From: Filomicrobium sp.
GTDB lineage: Bacteria > Pseudomonadota > Alphaproteobacteria > Rhizobiales > Hyphomicrobiaceae
Direction: 5' to 3'
Length of the DNA: 35,326 nucleotides
NCBI GenBank assembly: GCA_029287535.1
Contig: JARFQY010000155.1
Location: 1 to 35,326 of the forward strand
The position numbers and the translations under genes are program-made. Within the stretch, counting starts at the first letter, position 1. Every line of letters starts with the position of its first letter. The notes below the pieces were generated by a model that saw only the letters and a program-made list of their open reading frames with translations, was not told where the DNA came from and searched no databases. Of this stretch, positions 17,967 through 26,756 are shown one piece after another.

Positions 17967-19712
17967 ATGCATCAGCACGCCGCACTCCTTCAGGATGTGA
18001 TCATTTTCCTGATCGTCGCAGGGCTATTGGTTCCCGTGATGCAACGACTGGCCATCAGCCCCGTGCTCGGCTTCATTGTGGCTGGCCTGGTCATAGGTCC
18101 ATTTGGGCTCGGCCGCTTCACAGAAGACTTTCCATTGCTGTCTTACTTTGTGATCGCTGACGCCGAGGGCGTGCGGACATTCGCCGAACTCGGTGTCGTG
18201 TTCCTGCTCTTCATGATCGGCCTGGAACTGTCCATCGAACGTCTGGTTTCCATGCGCCACCTCGTCTTCGGGCTTGGCGGATTACAGGTGGTTGTGTCGA
18301 GCATAGTCATAGGCCTTATCGCCTATTCGTTCGGGAACTCGGCGGAGGCCGCTACAGTGATTGGTGGCTGTCTCGCCCTCTCTTCGACTGCGATTGTCAT
18401 GCAGTTGCTGATTGAAACCAAGCGGCTCACCTCGCAGACGGGGCGCGTCAGCTTCTCGATTCTACTCTTTCAGGATCTGGCTGTTGTCCCGATCCTTTTT
18501 CTCACCGGGTTCCTGGGTGAGACCTCCGGCAATGGGATGGCCACGGGCTTGTTGGTCGCACTGGCCAAGGCCGCCACGGTCATCTGCGTGATCTTTCTCA
18601 TCGGACGCCTCGCGGTTCGGCCGCTCTTTCGTTTCGTGGGCATGGCCAAGAGCCGCGAATTGTTCATGGCGATGGTCCTTCTCGCCATAATCGGCACGGC
18701 CGCGATTACGGAGCACGCCGGCTTGTCATTGGCGCTTGGTGCCTTTCTTGCCGGCCTGCTGTTGGCGGAGACGGAGTACCGCCATCAGATCGAAGTCGAC
18801 ATCGAGCCCTTTAAGGGCTTGCTCCTCGGTCTCTTCTTTCTGTCGATTGGCCTGAGCCTGGATCTGACCGCCGTCTGGAATAACCCATTGCCCATCATCG
18901 CCTCCGTGATCGGTTTGCTGGCGATCAAGTCAACCATCATTTATGCGCTGGCTCGTATGTTTGGGATAGCTCGCGCCACTGCCGCCGAGAGTGCTTTGCT
19001 GCTTGGCCAAGGCGGCGAGTTTGCCTTCGTCGTGCTTGCGCTGGCGCTGTCGCTTGGCGTCGTTGAACGTGACGTGGCGAATTTCATCCTCCTGGTTACG
19101 ATCGTGTCGATGCTGATCACGCCCTTGCTGTCCCGCCTGGCAAGGATGTTGGGTGCCTATCTCACGCCGCCACCAAGTGTCGATTCTTCTGCGGCCAGTT
19201 TGACGCCACCTGACGTATCCGACGATCTCCTAGTCAATCACGTCATCCTCGCCGGCTACGGGCGGGTGGGTCAGATGCTGGGATCGCTATTGGAATCTCA
19301 GCACATTGCACATGTCGCCCTCGATCTCGATGTTGCGACGGTTGCGCGGTACCGCAACGAGAACCATCCCGTCTACTACGGCGACGCCTCTGAAACGGAC
19401 ATCCTCCACCAGCTTGGCATTCAGCGCGCCGCCTCGTTCGTCGTTACCATGGACAACCGGAATGACGCCGAGCGGATCGTTGCCGCTGTCCGCGCCGCGC
19501 ATCCCACCATGCCGATCATCGCCAGGGCTCGCGACCGCGAACACGGAGTGAGGCTTCTCGAGAAGGGCGCCAGCTCAGTCGTTCCCGAAACAATTGAAGC
19601 GAGCCTCGACCTGGCCGAGGTCGTGTTCTGCAATGTCGGCATCGGCGCCGAAGCCTCCCGCCAAATCGTAGCAGATCGCCGTCAGCTGGAACGTGCCGAC
19701 CTGTCGTCCTGA
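17967..19712 (+). CDS. CPA2-family K+/H+ (or Na+/H+) antiporter with TrkA-N domain
   Basis: A 581-residue cation:proton antiporter of the KefB/YbaL type. The membrane domain starts at LQDVIIFLIVAGLLVPV and includes FAELGVVFLLFMIGLELS, CLALSSTAIVMQLL, LLFQDLAVVP with the conserved QDL/Asp, and LLGQGGEFAFVVLALAL. The soluble C-terminus carries a Rossmann TrkA-N (RCK) domain with GYGRVG and the later YYGDASETDIL. These sense nucleotide or glutathione adducts and gate the channel. A TrkA-C domain is not evident. ATG 17967 with GAAGAGG is preferred over the GTG at 17922. It faces tesB tail to tail with only eight bases between stops. Confidence 0.88.
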   Translation: MHQHAALLQDVIIFLIVAGLLVPVMQRLAISPVLGFIVAGLVIGPFGLGRFTEDFPLLSYFVIADAEGVRTFAELGVVFLLFMIGLELSIERLVSMRHLVFGLGGLQVVVSSIVIGLIAYSFGNSAEAATVIGGCLALSSTAIVMQLLIETKRLTSQTGRVSFSILLFQDLAVVPILFLTGFLGETSGNGMATGLLVALAKAATVICVIFLIGRLAVRPLFRFVGMAKSRELFMAMVLLAIIGTAAITEHAGLSLALGAFLAGLLLAETEYRHQIEVDIEPFKGLLLGLFFLSIGLSLDLTAVWNNPLPIIASVIGLLAIKSTIIYALARMFGIARATAAESALLLGQGGEFAFVVLALALSLGVVERDVANFILLVTIVSMLITPLLSRLARMLGAYLTPPPSVDSSAASLTPPDVSDDLLVNHVILAGYGRVGQMLGSLLESQHIAHVALDLDVATVARYRNENHPVYYGDASETDILHQLGIQRAASFVVTMDNRNDAERIVAAVRAAHPTMPIIARARDREHGVRLLEKGASSVVPETIEASLDLAEVVFCNVGIGAEASRQIVADRRQLERADLSS

Positions 19713-19720
19713 AGCAGCCG

Positions 19721-20590
19721 CTAACCGATGCGCATCAGGCCTTCCTGCGCGCTGGACGCCACCAGCTTGCCGTCCTCGGTAAAGAGCTGCCCGCGGCAGA
19801 AGCCGCGCGCGCCTGAGCTGCTGGGACTGTCGAGTGAATAGAGTAACCATTCATCCGCCCGGAATGGCCGGTGAAACCAAAGCGCATGATCAAGGCTGGC
19901 CAATCGCACGTCCGGATCCGACAGGAGCTTCCCGTGCGCCACCAAAGCCGTCTCCAGGAGTGCGAAGTCTGATGCATAAGCTAGCAAGCCGGCATGCACT
20001 TCCGGATTGTCGGGCAATGCATCCGCGGCTTTGAACCAGATATGCTGCGCTGGCTTGCGCCGCTTGCGATCGATGTAACGCGAGATGTCCACCGGTCGGA
20101 AATCAATCGAATGAAACCTTTTCCAGAACCGTTGCATGGATTGGGGAAGGTTCGCGAATTCGCCGGTGAACAACTCATGCCCGCTCTTGAGTTCGTTGGG
20201 AGGCGGCACATCCGGCATGACTGCGCCGTGGTCGAGGCCTTCCTCGCTCCGATGAAAAGACGCCACCATCACGAAGATCACTTTGCCATGCTGAATGGCC
20301 TTAATCCTCCGCGTCGAAAAACTGCCTCCGTCGCGCAGATTCTCAACCTCGTAGATGATCGGATGGCCCAATTCGCCTGGCAGAATGAAGTATCCGTGCA
20401 AGGAGTGCACAGAGCGTTCCTGCCCGACGCTGCGCAGTCCTGCGACCAGCGCTTGCGCCAGAACCTGTCCGCCAAACACACGCCGAAGTCCAACGGACCC
20501 GCATTGCCCGCGAAACAGGAGCTCGTCCAGGCGCTCGATATCCAGCAGCGCCACGAGTTTGGAAACAGCGTCCTTTTTGGCTTCACTCAT
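19721..20590 (-). CDS. tesB: Acyl-CoA thioesterase II
   Basis: TesB hydrolyses medium- and long-chain acyl-CoA to free fatty acid and CoA. The 289-residue protein is a double hotdog, with FGGQVLAQALVAG in the first half and SLDHALWFHRPFRADEWLL (containing the catalytic Asp) in the second. The Gln-containing C-terminal motif is seen in ASSAQEGLMR. The ATG at 20590 (MSEAKKDAVSKLVALLDIER) has AAGGAG upstream; the longer in-frame reading to 20722 would run into the divergent ubiH promoter. The gene is convergent with the antiporter gene. Confidence 0.93.
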   Translation of the reverse strand: MSEAKKDAVSKLVALLDIERLDELLFRGQCGSVGLRRVFGGQVLAQALVAGLRSVGQERSVHSLHGYFILPGELGHPIIYEVENLRDGGSFSTRRIKAIQHGKVIFVMVASFHRSEEGLDHGAVMPDVPPPNELKSGHELFTGEFANLPQSMQRFWKRFHSIDFRPVDISRYIDRKRRKPAQHIWFKAADALPDNPEVHAGLLAYASDFALLETALVAHGKLLSDPDVRLASLDHALWFHRPFRADEWLLYSLDSPSSSGARGFCRGQLFTEDGKLVASSAQEGLMRIG

Positions 20591-20713
20591 GATGTGCACG
20601 CTCCTTGGGTCTCGATTTGCTTGCGTTTTTTGACGCATCCGCTTTGCGCGGACTTTACGAACCTCCAACCACGGCGCAAAGTCTCTTGCCCGAGAAATGA
20701 TCGGCCAGAGGAC

Positions 20714-21940
20714 ATGACCCAACGTTTCGACATCTTGATTTCCGGCGCCAGCTACACGGGTGCAGCGCTGGCTCTGGCGCTCACCGAAGCCCTCGACGGA
20801 TCTTTATCGATCGCCGTTATCGACAAAGCCCCCGCCGGTTTCAGGCCGCCAGAAAGCCCCCGCGCGTTTGCCATTGCTGCAGCTTCACGACACCTCCTCG
20901 AGTATATCGGCGTCTGGTCCGCCGTCGTCTCAGAAGCCCAGCCGGTCAGCGAAATCGAAATTACCGATTCAGACCTCGACGCCGCCGTCCGGCCGGTTCT
21001 CCTGACCTACGAAAACGCTCTCGATGACAACGAGCCGGCTTCGCACATCGTACCTGACTCAGCTATCGCTGGAGCACTCCGCGGCAAGCTGGAGGCTGCG
21101 AACCTAACTTTCATCACCGGCACGCAAGCCCATGACTTCGACACCGGGCCGAACAGTGCATCGGTCACCTGCTCGTCAGGACTACAACTTGAGGCAGACC
21201 TTGTTATCGCAGCGGAGGGCCGCATTTCCCGAATTCGGGACCAGGCAGGGATAAAGACCATCGGCTGGGACTACGGCCAATCGGGTATCTGCACACTCGT
21301 CGCCCACTCGAAGCCGCATCACGGCAGGGCGGTGCAGCACTTTTTACCCGCCGGCCCCTTTGCCATTCTGCCCCTGCCGGGCAATCGCAGCTGCATCACC
21401 TGGTCGGAGAAGACGAACGAGGCGCAACGCATCATGGCGCTAGACGAGGCCGGCTTCCTGCGCGAGGTTGCGACCCGCTTCACCGGCCGACTCGGCGAGA
21501 TCACGGTTATTGCAAATCCGGCGTCCTGGCCGCTCAACCTGCGCCTGGCACGGACCTACATCGCACCAAGGCTGGCACTAGTTGGAGATACGGCCCGCGG
21601 CGTGCACCCCATTGCCGGCCAGGGGCTCAATCTGGGAATGCGTGACGTGGCTGCATTGGCGGAGATTATTGTCGAGAACGCCCGCATCGGCCTGCCGCCT
21701 TCCGATCCAGAGGGCTTGGTTAGATACGAACGATGGCGGCGTTTCGATTCTGCGGTTTCCAGTGCAGCGTTTGATGGTCTCAACCGGCTCTTCTCTAACG
21801 ACAACCCTGTCCTACGCTCCATTCGCGATGCGGGGCTTGGGCTGATTGATCGGCTTCCCGGGGCTAAGTCGCTCCTCGTGAAGGAGGCCGCCGGCCTGAG
21901 CGGTGACGTACCGCGCTTGTTACGCGGCGAAGCACTCTAA
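20714..21940 (+). CDS. UbiH/UbiF-family FAD-dependent hydroxylase
   Basis: A 408-residue flavin monooxygenase of the ubiquinone-biosynthesis hydroxylase family. It shows an N-terminal dinucleotide fold (DILISGASYTGAALALALTE), the middle SRIRDQAGI segment and the FAD motif ALVGDTARGVHP with PIAGQGLNLGMRDVAALAE. The glycine motif reads G-A-S-Y-T-G instead of G-x-G-x-x-G. Which ring position it hydroxylates (UbiH, UbiI, UbiF or UbiL) cannot be decided here. The ATG at 20714 follows AGAGGAC. The same frame is open for 240 codons upstream, but that stretch is antisense to tesB and not coding. It faces rimM tail to tail. Confidence 0.85.
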   Translation: MTQRFDILISGASYTGAALALALTEALDGSLSIAVIDKAPAGFRPPESPRAFAIAAASRHLLEYIGVWSAVVSEAQPVSEIEITDSDLDAAVRPVLLTYENALDDNEPASHIVPDSAIAGALRGKLEAANLTFITGTQAHDFDTGPNSASVTCSSGLQLEADLVIAAEGRISRIRDQAGIKTIGWDYGQSGICTLVAHSKPHHGRAVQHFLPAGPFAILPLPGNRSCITWSEKTNEAQRIMALDEAGFLREVATRFTGRLGEITVIANPASWPLNLRLARTYIAPRLALVGDTARGVHPIAGQGLNLGMRDVAALAEIIVENARIGLPPSDPEGLVRYERWRRFDSAVSSAAFDGLNRLFSNDNPVLRSIRDAGLGLIDRLPGAKSLLVKEAAGLSGDVPRLLRGEAL

Positions 21941-21972
21941 GGCCTGCCGCTTTCGACAACACAACAGTTTGC

Positions 21973-22527
21973 TCACTCGGCCCCATTCTCATCGCCCGAG
22001 GCATCCTCTGGCCGCAGGCTCTCGAATTGTAGAGGCCATGTAACGACGAGTCGCCCCGCTCCAAGATCGACATCAGGCACATAGTCGAGTTTGAAGGGCA
22101 CAAGCTCGCGTTGTCCTCCGTCCAATAAAGCAATTTCGAGAAGATCACCGGCCCCATAATTGACCACGTTGGCGACTTTGCCGAACGGAGCCCCTGACAA
22201 ATCAACGGCTTCAAGTCCGATGAGATCGACGTAGTAGAATTCGTCTTCTTCAGCGCTGGGAAAACACTCACGGTCGGCCCAAAGCTCTTCGCCCTTCAGT
22301 GCTTCCGCCGCCGTACGGTCTCCAACGCCGCGAATACCCGCGATCAGACCCTTCGCGGTAACGCGCCTCACCGATAGCTCCAGGGGCCGGCCACCACTGG
22401 CATCGGTCAGAGCGCCGTATTGAGAGATATCGGCGGGATCACCGGTGAACGTCTTGACCAGAACATCACCACGCACTCCGTGCGCGGCTACGACACGTCC
22501 CAGCAAAACACGCTCCGGCCGGCTCAT
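21973..22527 (-). CDS. rimM: 16S rRNA processing protein RimM
   Basis: RimM assists maturation of the 30S head with ribosomal protein S19. The 184-residue protein has the N-terminal RimM domain (VLLGRVVAAHGVRGDVLVKT, then GVGDRTAAEALKGEELW) and a C-terminal PRC barrel (EFYYVDLIGLEAVD, GAGDLLEIALLDG, LVPFKLDYVPDVD). The C-terminal tail is acidic. In most proteobacteria rimM sits between rpsP and trmD. Here it is alone, next to ubiH and an AT-rich region. Confidence 0.93.
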   Translation of the reverse strand: MSRPERVLLGRVVAAHGVRGDVLVKTFTGDPADISQYGALTDASGGRPLELSVRRVTAKGLIAGIRGVGDRTAAEALKGEELWADRECFPSAEEDEFYYVDLIGLEAVDLSGAPFGKVANVVNYGAGDLLEIALLDGGQRELVPFKLDYVPDVDLGAGRLVVTWPLQFESLRPEDASGDENGAE

Positions 22528-22652
22528 CGGATTGTGCGGTGGGGTCTCACCGTCTCAACCAAACTCTTCTCCTCGATATAAATCACGTCCCCTGAAAACA
22601 GGGTTCCGCGTCTCGCCACGCTTGCTGTTATATCGCCCGTCGCGAACCCGTC

Positions 22653-23119
22653 TCAAGGCGCAAACTCATGTGGCAACGCTCCGACGAATTGAAAACGCAC
22701 CTCCACCGTTTCTCCCGCCACATCCAAAGCGCCTCGCCAACCAGACCGAGACCGATGCAGGTTCCCCCGCAATTCGAGCTGCGCCCCGTCGCCGCCCACG
22801 CATAGCCCGGTCACCAAACACCCACCGGGTGGAACCCGCAACTTCAAGACAACCCATTCGGCACCGCCATCACTGTCAGGGAATAGCCGGCCTTCAAAGA
22901 CGCCCCCAAATTTGTCTGAACCGAGGATATGCCCTTCCCTCAAGATCGCCAGTGCCGCGCGGCCTGTTTCAATCGATTGGCCGGAAGAAAATATTGAATG
23001 GCATAAAGACCATCTTCCAGGTCATTTAAATTCTCGGATACGACTCTCTGGACTTTGGGTTCCGTTTCCTTGTTAGTGCATGCATTTTCGTCTTCCAACA
23101 ATTCAAACGCCCTCCTCAT
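22653..23119 (-). pseudogene. Small GrlR-like protein gene interrupted by a frameshift
   Basis: Two reading frames join into one plausible protein. The upstream frame ends with LNDLEDGLYAIQYF and then drifts to a stop. The other frame continues SSGQSIETGRAALAILREGH, then ILGSDKFGGVFEGRL, to a stop at 22653. The switch falls at a four-base A/T run at 22988-22991, where adding one base restores a single frame of about 155 codons. The merged sequence, with xDGLYxIxF, a Gly-rich strand and G-x-D, resembles small GrlR-like beta-barrel proteins of unknown role. Start choice is unclear: ATG 23119 or TTG 23140. It could be a real pseudogene, a programmed shift or a sequencing error. Confidence in the family name is low. 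Confidence 0.5.
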
Positions 23120-23140
23120 CCTGTCGTCAATGGGCGCCAA

Positions 23141-23554
23141 AGCGCAGTCCTATTCGTTTGAATCCGCCCAGTACCAGATAGCCTTAAAAACTCAAGGCTT
23201 CTATTCGTAACAATTCCGCGGACAATTTGTACGTTTCCCAAAATTGAAGCACCCCAAGACCATAAAAGACCTCCAAACACCCAACTTAAAGAAGATTTTC
23301 GGATGTCCGCCGCCGAATCAAAACTCTTCTAAATGAACAATCTTCCAATCCTCAAAAGTTGGATTTCTCGCCGTAATACGATTCAAACAATAGAAAATGG
23401 ATTATTCGAAGCAAAACGGGGTGCAAAAGCGCAACAATGTAGCTACTGACATGCCACCACTCCGTCTTTCGTATTTATTCTCCCTAGACGTTTCCAAAAA
23501 ATTGACAGAATATCAACAACATCCAACGCACGCTTCAGACAGGGCTTGACCACA
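23141..23554. other. AT-rich intergenic stretch
   Basis: About 410 bases, visibly richer in A/T than the surrounding genes, with no convincing open frame. The only structure noted is a small AGCCTT-AAGGCT hairpin (about 23179-23199). An AGGG lies 11 bases before the ATG of the next gene. It may be promoter DNA or remnant of acquired sequence. Confidence 0.4.
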
Positions 23555-24151
23555 ATGAATTCCGACCAGTCCCAAAGAGGCCGTCCAAGAGGGACCGGCA
23601 TTGACGATAGCGGTACTCTCCGGGAAATTGCCGCACTGATCGCGGCGGACCCTGACCTGCGGCCCACGACAGCAATCAAGAACATCGGCATTTTCGATCC
23701 GTCGACGATTCGTAGGCTTCGTGATAAATTCAATCGTCAAAAAGAGCGTTTGTTGCGTGAATTGAATCATAAAGATACTCATAGTTCGGCGTACTATAAG
23801 GACTCAAGCGTACATCAAACCGAGGCTCGAACCATGGCTCTTAATAGTTCTCGTGAGCCAACCAAGTCAGAGGCTCCAAGAAAAGAATCGGCCAGCAGTT
23901 CAGAGTCGAACTCCGACGAAGAAAAAACCAGAGCATCTCTCATTGAACCAATATCGCATGATGCGTTGCTACGAATGTTATCGGCAAGTCTTCGCAGCGC
24001 ATCTACAGTATTCCAACTCCAACTTGTACTCGCAACGCAGTCTTTGCAGTCTCCTGCCATGCGCAGCGCGTTACGCTATCAACTTGCTTTCTCCCAAGCC
24101 ATGCTGGGTTTCGGAGGGCCCCAACCCGCAATGAAACTCGCCGGCACATAA
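23555..24151 (+). CDS. Unrecognised protein with AT-hook-like N-terminus
   Basis: A 198-residue protein I cannot assign. The N-terminus has RGRPRGTG, an AT-hook-like minor-groove binding motif. Next comes a compact helical segment resembling a small helix-turn-helix (TLREIAALIAADPDL, TTAIKNIGI, PSTIRRLRDKFNRQKERLL). The middle (about 75-125) is low-complexity, Ser/Glu/Lys rich. The C-terminal 60 residues form long hydrophobic-amphipathic helices (LLRMLSASLRSASTVFQLQL, SALRYQLAFSQAMLGF) that could be an oligomerisation or partner-binding region. The layout suggests a nucleoid-associated or regulatory protein. The ATG at 23555 is preferred over TTG 23546. It sits in the AT-rich patch and ends in a strong terminator. 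Confidence 0.6.
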   Translation: MNSDQSQRGRPRGTGIDDSGTLREIAALIAADPDLRPTTAIKNIGIFDPSTIRRLRDKFNRQKERLLRELNHKDTHSSAYYKDSSVHQTEARTMALNSSREPTKSEAPRKESASSSESNSDEEKTRASLIEPISHDALLRMLSASLRSASTVFQLQLVLATQSLQSPAMRSALRYQLAFSQAMLGFGGPQPAMKLAGT

Positions 24152-24189
24152 GCAAGTACCTTTTCCCTCATTTCTCAAATGCACAATAG

Positions 24190-24225
24190 AAAACGGCCGC
24201 TTCCCCAAAGCGGCCGTTTTTTGTT
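24190..24225. terminator. Strong intrinsic terminator, probably bidirectional
   Basis: AAAACGGCCGCTT (24190-24202) pairs perfectly with AAGCGGCCGTTTT (24208-24220) around CCCCA, followed by further Ts. On the minus strand the stem is also followed by TTTTCTATT. It separates the unrecognised gene from the convergent coaA. Confidence 0.9.
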
Positions 24226-24254
24226 TCGTGATAACTTCGGGACGCTCCGCGGCC

Positions 24255-25220
24255 TCACAACTTGCGCAGCGCTACCCGCTCGATCCTATGGCTCGCGGAC
24301 TTTCGCAAAATCAATCTGGCCCGCTGTTTCGTCGGCAGAATGTTCTCTTCCAGGTTCTTGCGGTTGATCCCCTGCCAGATCTGTTGCCCCTTCTGCCGCG
24401 CCTCGTCGTCACTCAATAGAGCATACTGGTGAAAGTAGGCTCCGGGGTCGCGAAACGCCGTTTTTCGCAGCCGCATGAAGCGTTCCACATACCAGTGCTC
24501 GATGAGTTCGACGTCGGCATCAAGATAGATGGAGAAGTCGAAGAAGTCCGAGACAAACGGAATGACTTTGCCGTCCTTGGGCAAGCGCGCCGGCTGCAGG
24601 ACGTTGAGCCCTTCGACAATTAGAATATCCGGCCGCTCGATCACGACCTCCTTGTCGGGCAGAATATCGTAATGGAAGTGCGAGTAGACAGGCGCCAGGA
24701 CCCTTTGCCGGCCCGACTTCACTTCGACCAGGAAGTTGCGCAGCTTCACCGAATCAAAGCTCTCCGGAAAGCCCTTGCGGTCCATCAAGCCGCGCTGCTC
24801 GAGCTCCTCGTTGGGAAACAAAAATCCGTCGGTCGTGATGAGGTCGACGCGCGGATGGTCCGGCCACCGCGCCAGCAACGCCTTGAGCACACGCGCTGTC
24901 GTGCTCTTGCCGATCGCGACCGAGCCGGCAACCCCGATAATAAAGGGAACCTTGCGTTCCTTCTGTCCCAGAAACGTAGAGGTTACCGCGTGAAGCTCCT
25001 GCGCGGCGGCAACGTACAGGTTCAGCAGCCGCGACAAAGGGAGATAAATTGTTTCAACCTCCTTCACGGACAGCGTTTCTATGAGGCCGGACAGCTCATC
25101 GAGCTCGCGCGGCACAAGCGTCATTGGCGTATCAGCTCTCAGCTTGGCCCACTCTTCGCGGCCGAAGAACTGATAGGGAGAAAACTCCAGTTGTGCGGGT
25201 ATGATCTCGGATTCTGCCAC
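24255..25220 (-). CDS. coaA: Type I pantothenate kinase
   Basis: CoaA phosphorylates pantothenate in the first, feedback-controlled step of coenzyme A synthesis. The P-loop is [15 protein letters not shown] (about 96-110), followed by [19 protein letters not shown] and IVEGLNVLQ, all characteristic. A GTG at 25220, four bases after the hisE stop, gives 321 residues beginning [18 protein letters not shown]. The longer frame to 25328 would overlap hisE and is not credible. hisE-coaA is a conserved pair in rhizobia, although the rest of the his operon is missing here. Confidence 0.95.
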   Translation of the reverse strand: MAESEIIPAQLEFSPYQFFGREEWAKLRADTPMTLVPRELDELSGLIETLSVKEVETIYLPLSRLLNLYVAAAQELHAVTSTFLGQKERKVPFIIGVAGSVAIGKSTTARVLKALLARWPDHPRVDLITTDGFLFPNEELEQRGLMDRKGFPESFDSVKLRNFLVEVKSGRQRVLAPVYSHFHYDILPDKEVVIERPDILIVEGLNVLQPARLPKDGKVIPFVSDFFDFSIYLDADVELIEHWYVERFMRLRKTAFRDPGAYFHQYALLSDDEARQKGQQIWQGINRKNLEENILPTKQRARLILRKSASHRIERVALRKL

Positions 25221-25224
25221 CGGC

Positions 25225-25560
25225 CTATGTCCGATCTGCCATCGTTTGACGGTTGGCCTTTTCCTGCAGTCCCGACATACCCATCCGGGCATCGAGGACC
25301 TCCAAGACTTCGCCAATCCTGACGTCACGTGACTCCAAGAGAACCAACAGGTGGTAAAGCAGATCCGCGGCCTCGGCTCTCAGTGCCTCATCGTCCTCGC
25401 AAAGCGCGGCGATGATGGTCTCGGTCGCTTCCTCGCCAAGCTTCTTGCCGCAGCGCCTGGCCCCGCCATCAAGAAGCTCACGTGTGTAGGATTTGTCGGC
25501 TCCGGCAGCGCGGCGCTCTCGGATTGTCGCGGCCAGCCGCATCAAGACGGCATCACTCAT
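25225..25560 (-). CDS. hisE: Phosphoribosyl-ATP pyrophosphatase
   Basis: HisE hydrolyses PR-ATP to PR-AMP in histidine synthesis. The 111-residue protein is a MazG-like all-helical pyrophosphatase with the metal-binding residues in [14 protein letters not shown] and [13 protein letters not shown]. The N-terminal [10 protein letters not shown] is the usual HisE pattern. In related genomes hisF normally lies directly upstream. Here the upstream neighbour is parB, so the gene pair hisE-coaA appears to have been moved or separated. Confidence 0.94.
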   Translation of the reverse strand: MSDAVLMRLAATIRERRAAGADKSYTRELLDGGARRCGKKLGEEATETIIAALCEDDEALRAEAADLLYHLLVLLESRDVRIGEVLEVLDARMGMSGLQEKANRQTMADRT

Positions 25561-25674
25561 AATACTCTCAGCGCTGCTTAATTCGTCATCCTAATCGATC
25601 AGGCCGAATCCAAATCGTCAAGCGGATGTCTCGTGCCTATCGAATTTAAGGAATGAGATAGCGCAAAAAGCGCA

Positions 25675-26640
25675 TCAACTATAGGAGCCCGTGAGTCTCA
25701 TACGAATGTATTCGAGTTGATCGAAATTTCCGTACTTGATCGTCAGTGTACCGCTTTCCCCAGAGCTACGCTTGATCTCGATCTTCAGGCCCAGCGCCTC
25801 AGTCAGCTCCTTTTCAAAAGCCTTCGTGTCGGCGTCCTTTTCTCGAACCTTTCGCCCCTTGCCGCCAGTTTCGAGCCCGCCTTGTACAAGCGCCTCGACC
25901 GCGCGGACGTTGAGGTCATCGGCAATAATGCGTTCCGCCAAGATGACGGCATCCTCCCGGCCGATGAGAGCCCTCGCATGACCTGCCGTGAGCTTGCCCA
26001 TTTGGACAAGAGCCTGCACCGCATCCGGCAGCCTCAGCAGGCGCAAGGTGTTGGCAACATGGCTGCGGCTCTTACCAATAATCTCCGAGATCTGCTCTTG
26101 GGAGTAATGGAAGCGTTCGATCAGTTCGCGATAACCCGCGGCCTCTTCGATCGCGTTGAGGTCGGCACGCTGGACGTTCTCGATGATTGCAAGTTCGAGA
26201 ACTTCCTTGTCGGAAAGGTCGCGCACGACGCAGGGGATGCGATGTAGCCCCGCCTTGCCGCTCGCTCGCCAGCGCCGTTCACCGGCGACAATCTCGTAAT
26301 AACCTCCTGCGACCGCATCGGGCCTCACAAGGATCGGCTGGACGAGCCCCTTGGCGCGGATGGAGTCCGCCAGTTCGGCGAGGTCTTCGTCGTGAAATTC
26401 ACGTCTCGGGTTGAGGCTGCTCGGCTTGATCTTATCGATCGCGATGAGCTTGTGCTCTCCCTGCAGCCGGTCTCCCGCGCCTGCCGCGAGGACGCTTCCA
26501 CCATCTTTGGAAGCAGGCTTTTCAGCCTCCGCAGCACGCTTCGCGGCAACGGGCAGCGGCTCGACATTGCTATTCCCGTTTCCTCCGATCAACGATGCAA
26601 GCCCCCGACCCAATCTGTTCTTCTTCGCCGGCGTGTTCAT
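25675..26640 (-). CDS. parB: Chromosome partitioning protein ParB
   Basis: ParB is the CTP-dependent clamp that loads at parS and spreads, organising the origin region with ParA and SMC. The 321-residue protein begins MNTPAKKNRLGRGLASLIGG, containing the ParA-stimulating basic N-terminus. The CTP-binding motifs are GERRWRAS and ENVQRADLNAIEEA. The helix-turn-helix that reads parS is seen in YSQEQISEIIGKSRSHVANT. The C-terminal dimerisation domain ends in LTIKYGNFDQLEYI. ATG 26640 is 116 bases after the parA stop. Four parS-like sites lie in the window. Confidence 0.95.
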   Translation of the reverse strand: MNTPAKKNRLGRGLASLIGGNGNSNVEPLPVAAKRAAEAEKPASKDGGSVLAAGAGDRLQGEHKLIAIDKIKPSSLNPRREFHDEDLAELADSIRAKGLVQPILVRPDAVAGGYYEIVAGERRWRASGKAGLHRIPCVVRDLSDKEVLELAIIENVQRADLNAIEEAAGYRELIERFHYSQEQISEIIGKSRSHVANTLRLLRLPDAVQALVQMGKLTAGHARALIGREDAVILAERIIADDLNVRAVEALVQGGLETGGKGRKVREKDADTKAFEKELTEALGLKIEIKRSSGESGTLTIKYGNFDQLEYIRMRLTGSYS

Positions 26641-26756
26641 GCCGCGCTGCCCTCTCGAATGAATGAGCTGCCGGCCACCTTGCGGATCGCCAGCAACCGT
26701 CCTGTCACGCCGCAGTTTCAAACGATGGGCCCTCGACGTGAGCCCAAAATCCAAAC

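Noticed and set aside
19994-20713. Long open frame in phase upstream of the UbiH-like gene
   Set aside because: It is antisense to tesB, whose protein is clearly conserved. A good ribosome-binding site supports ATG 20714 for the hydroxylase.
25313-25330. GTCACGTGAC palindrome in hisE as a further parS candidate
   Set aside because: Only the central CACGTG and immediate flanks match; outer positions disagree with parS. CACGTG occurs by chance several times in this window.
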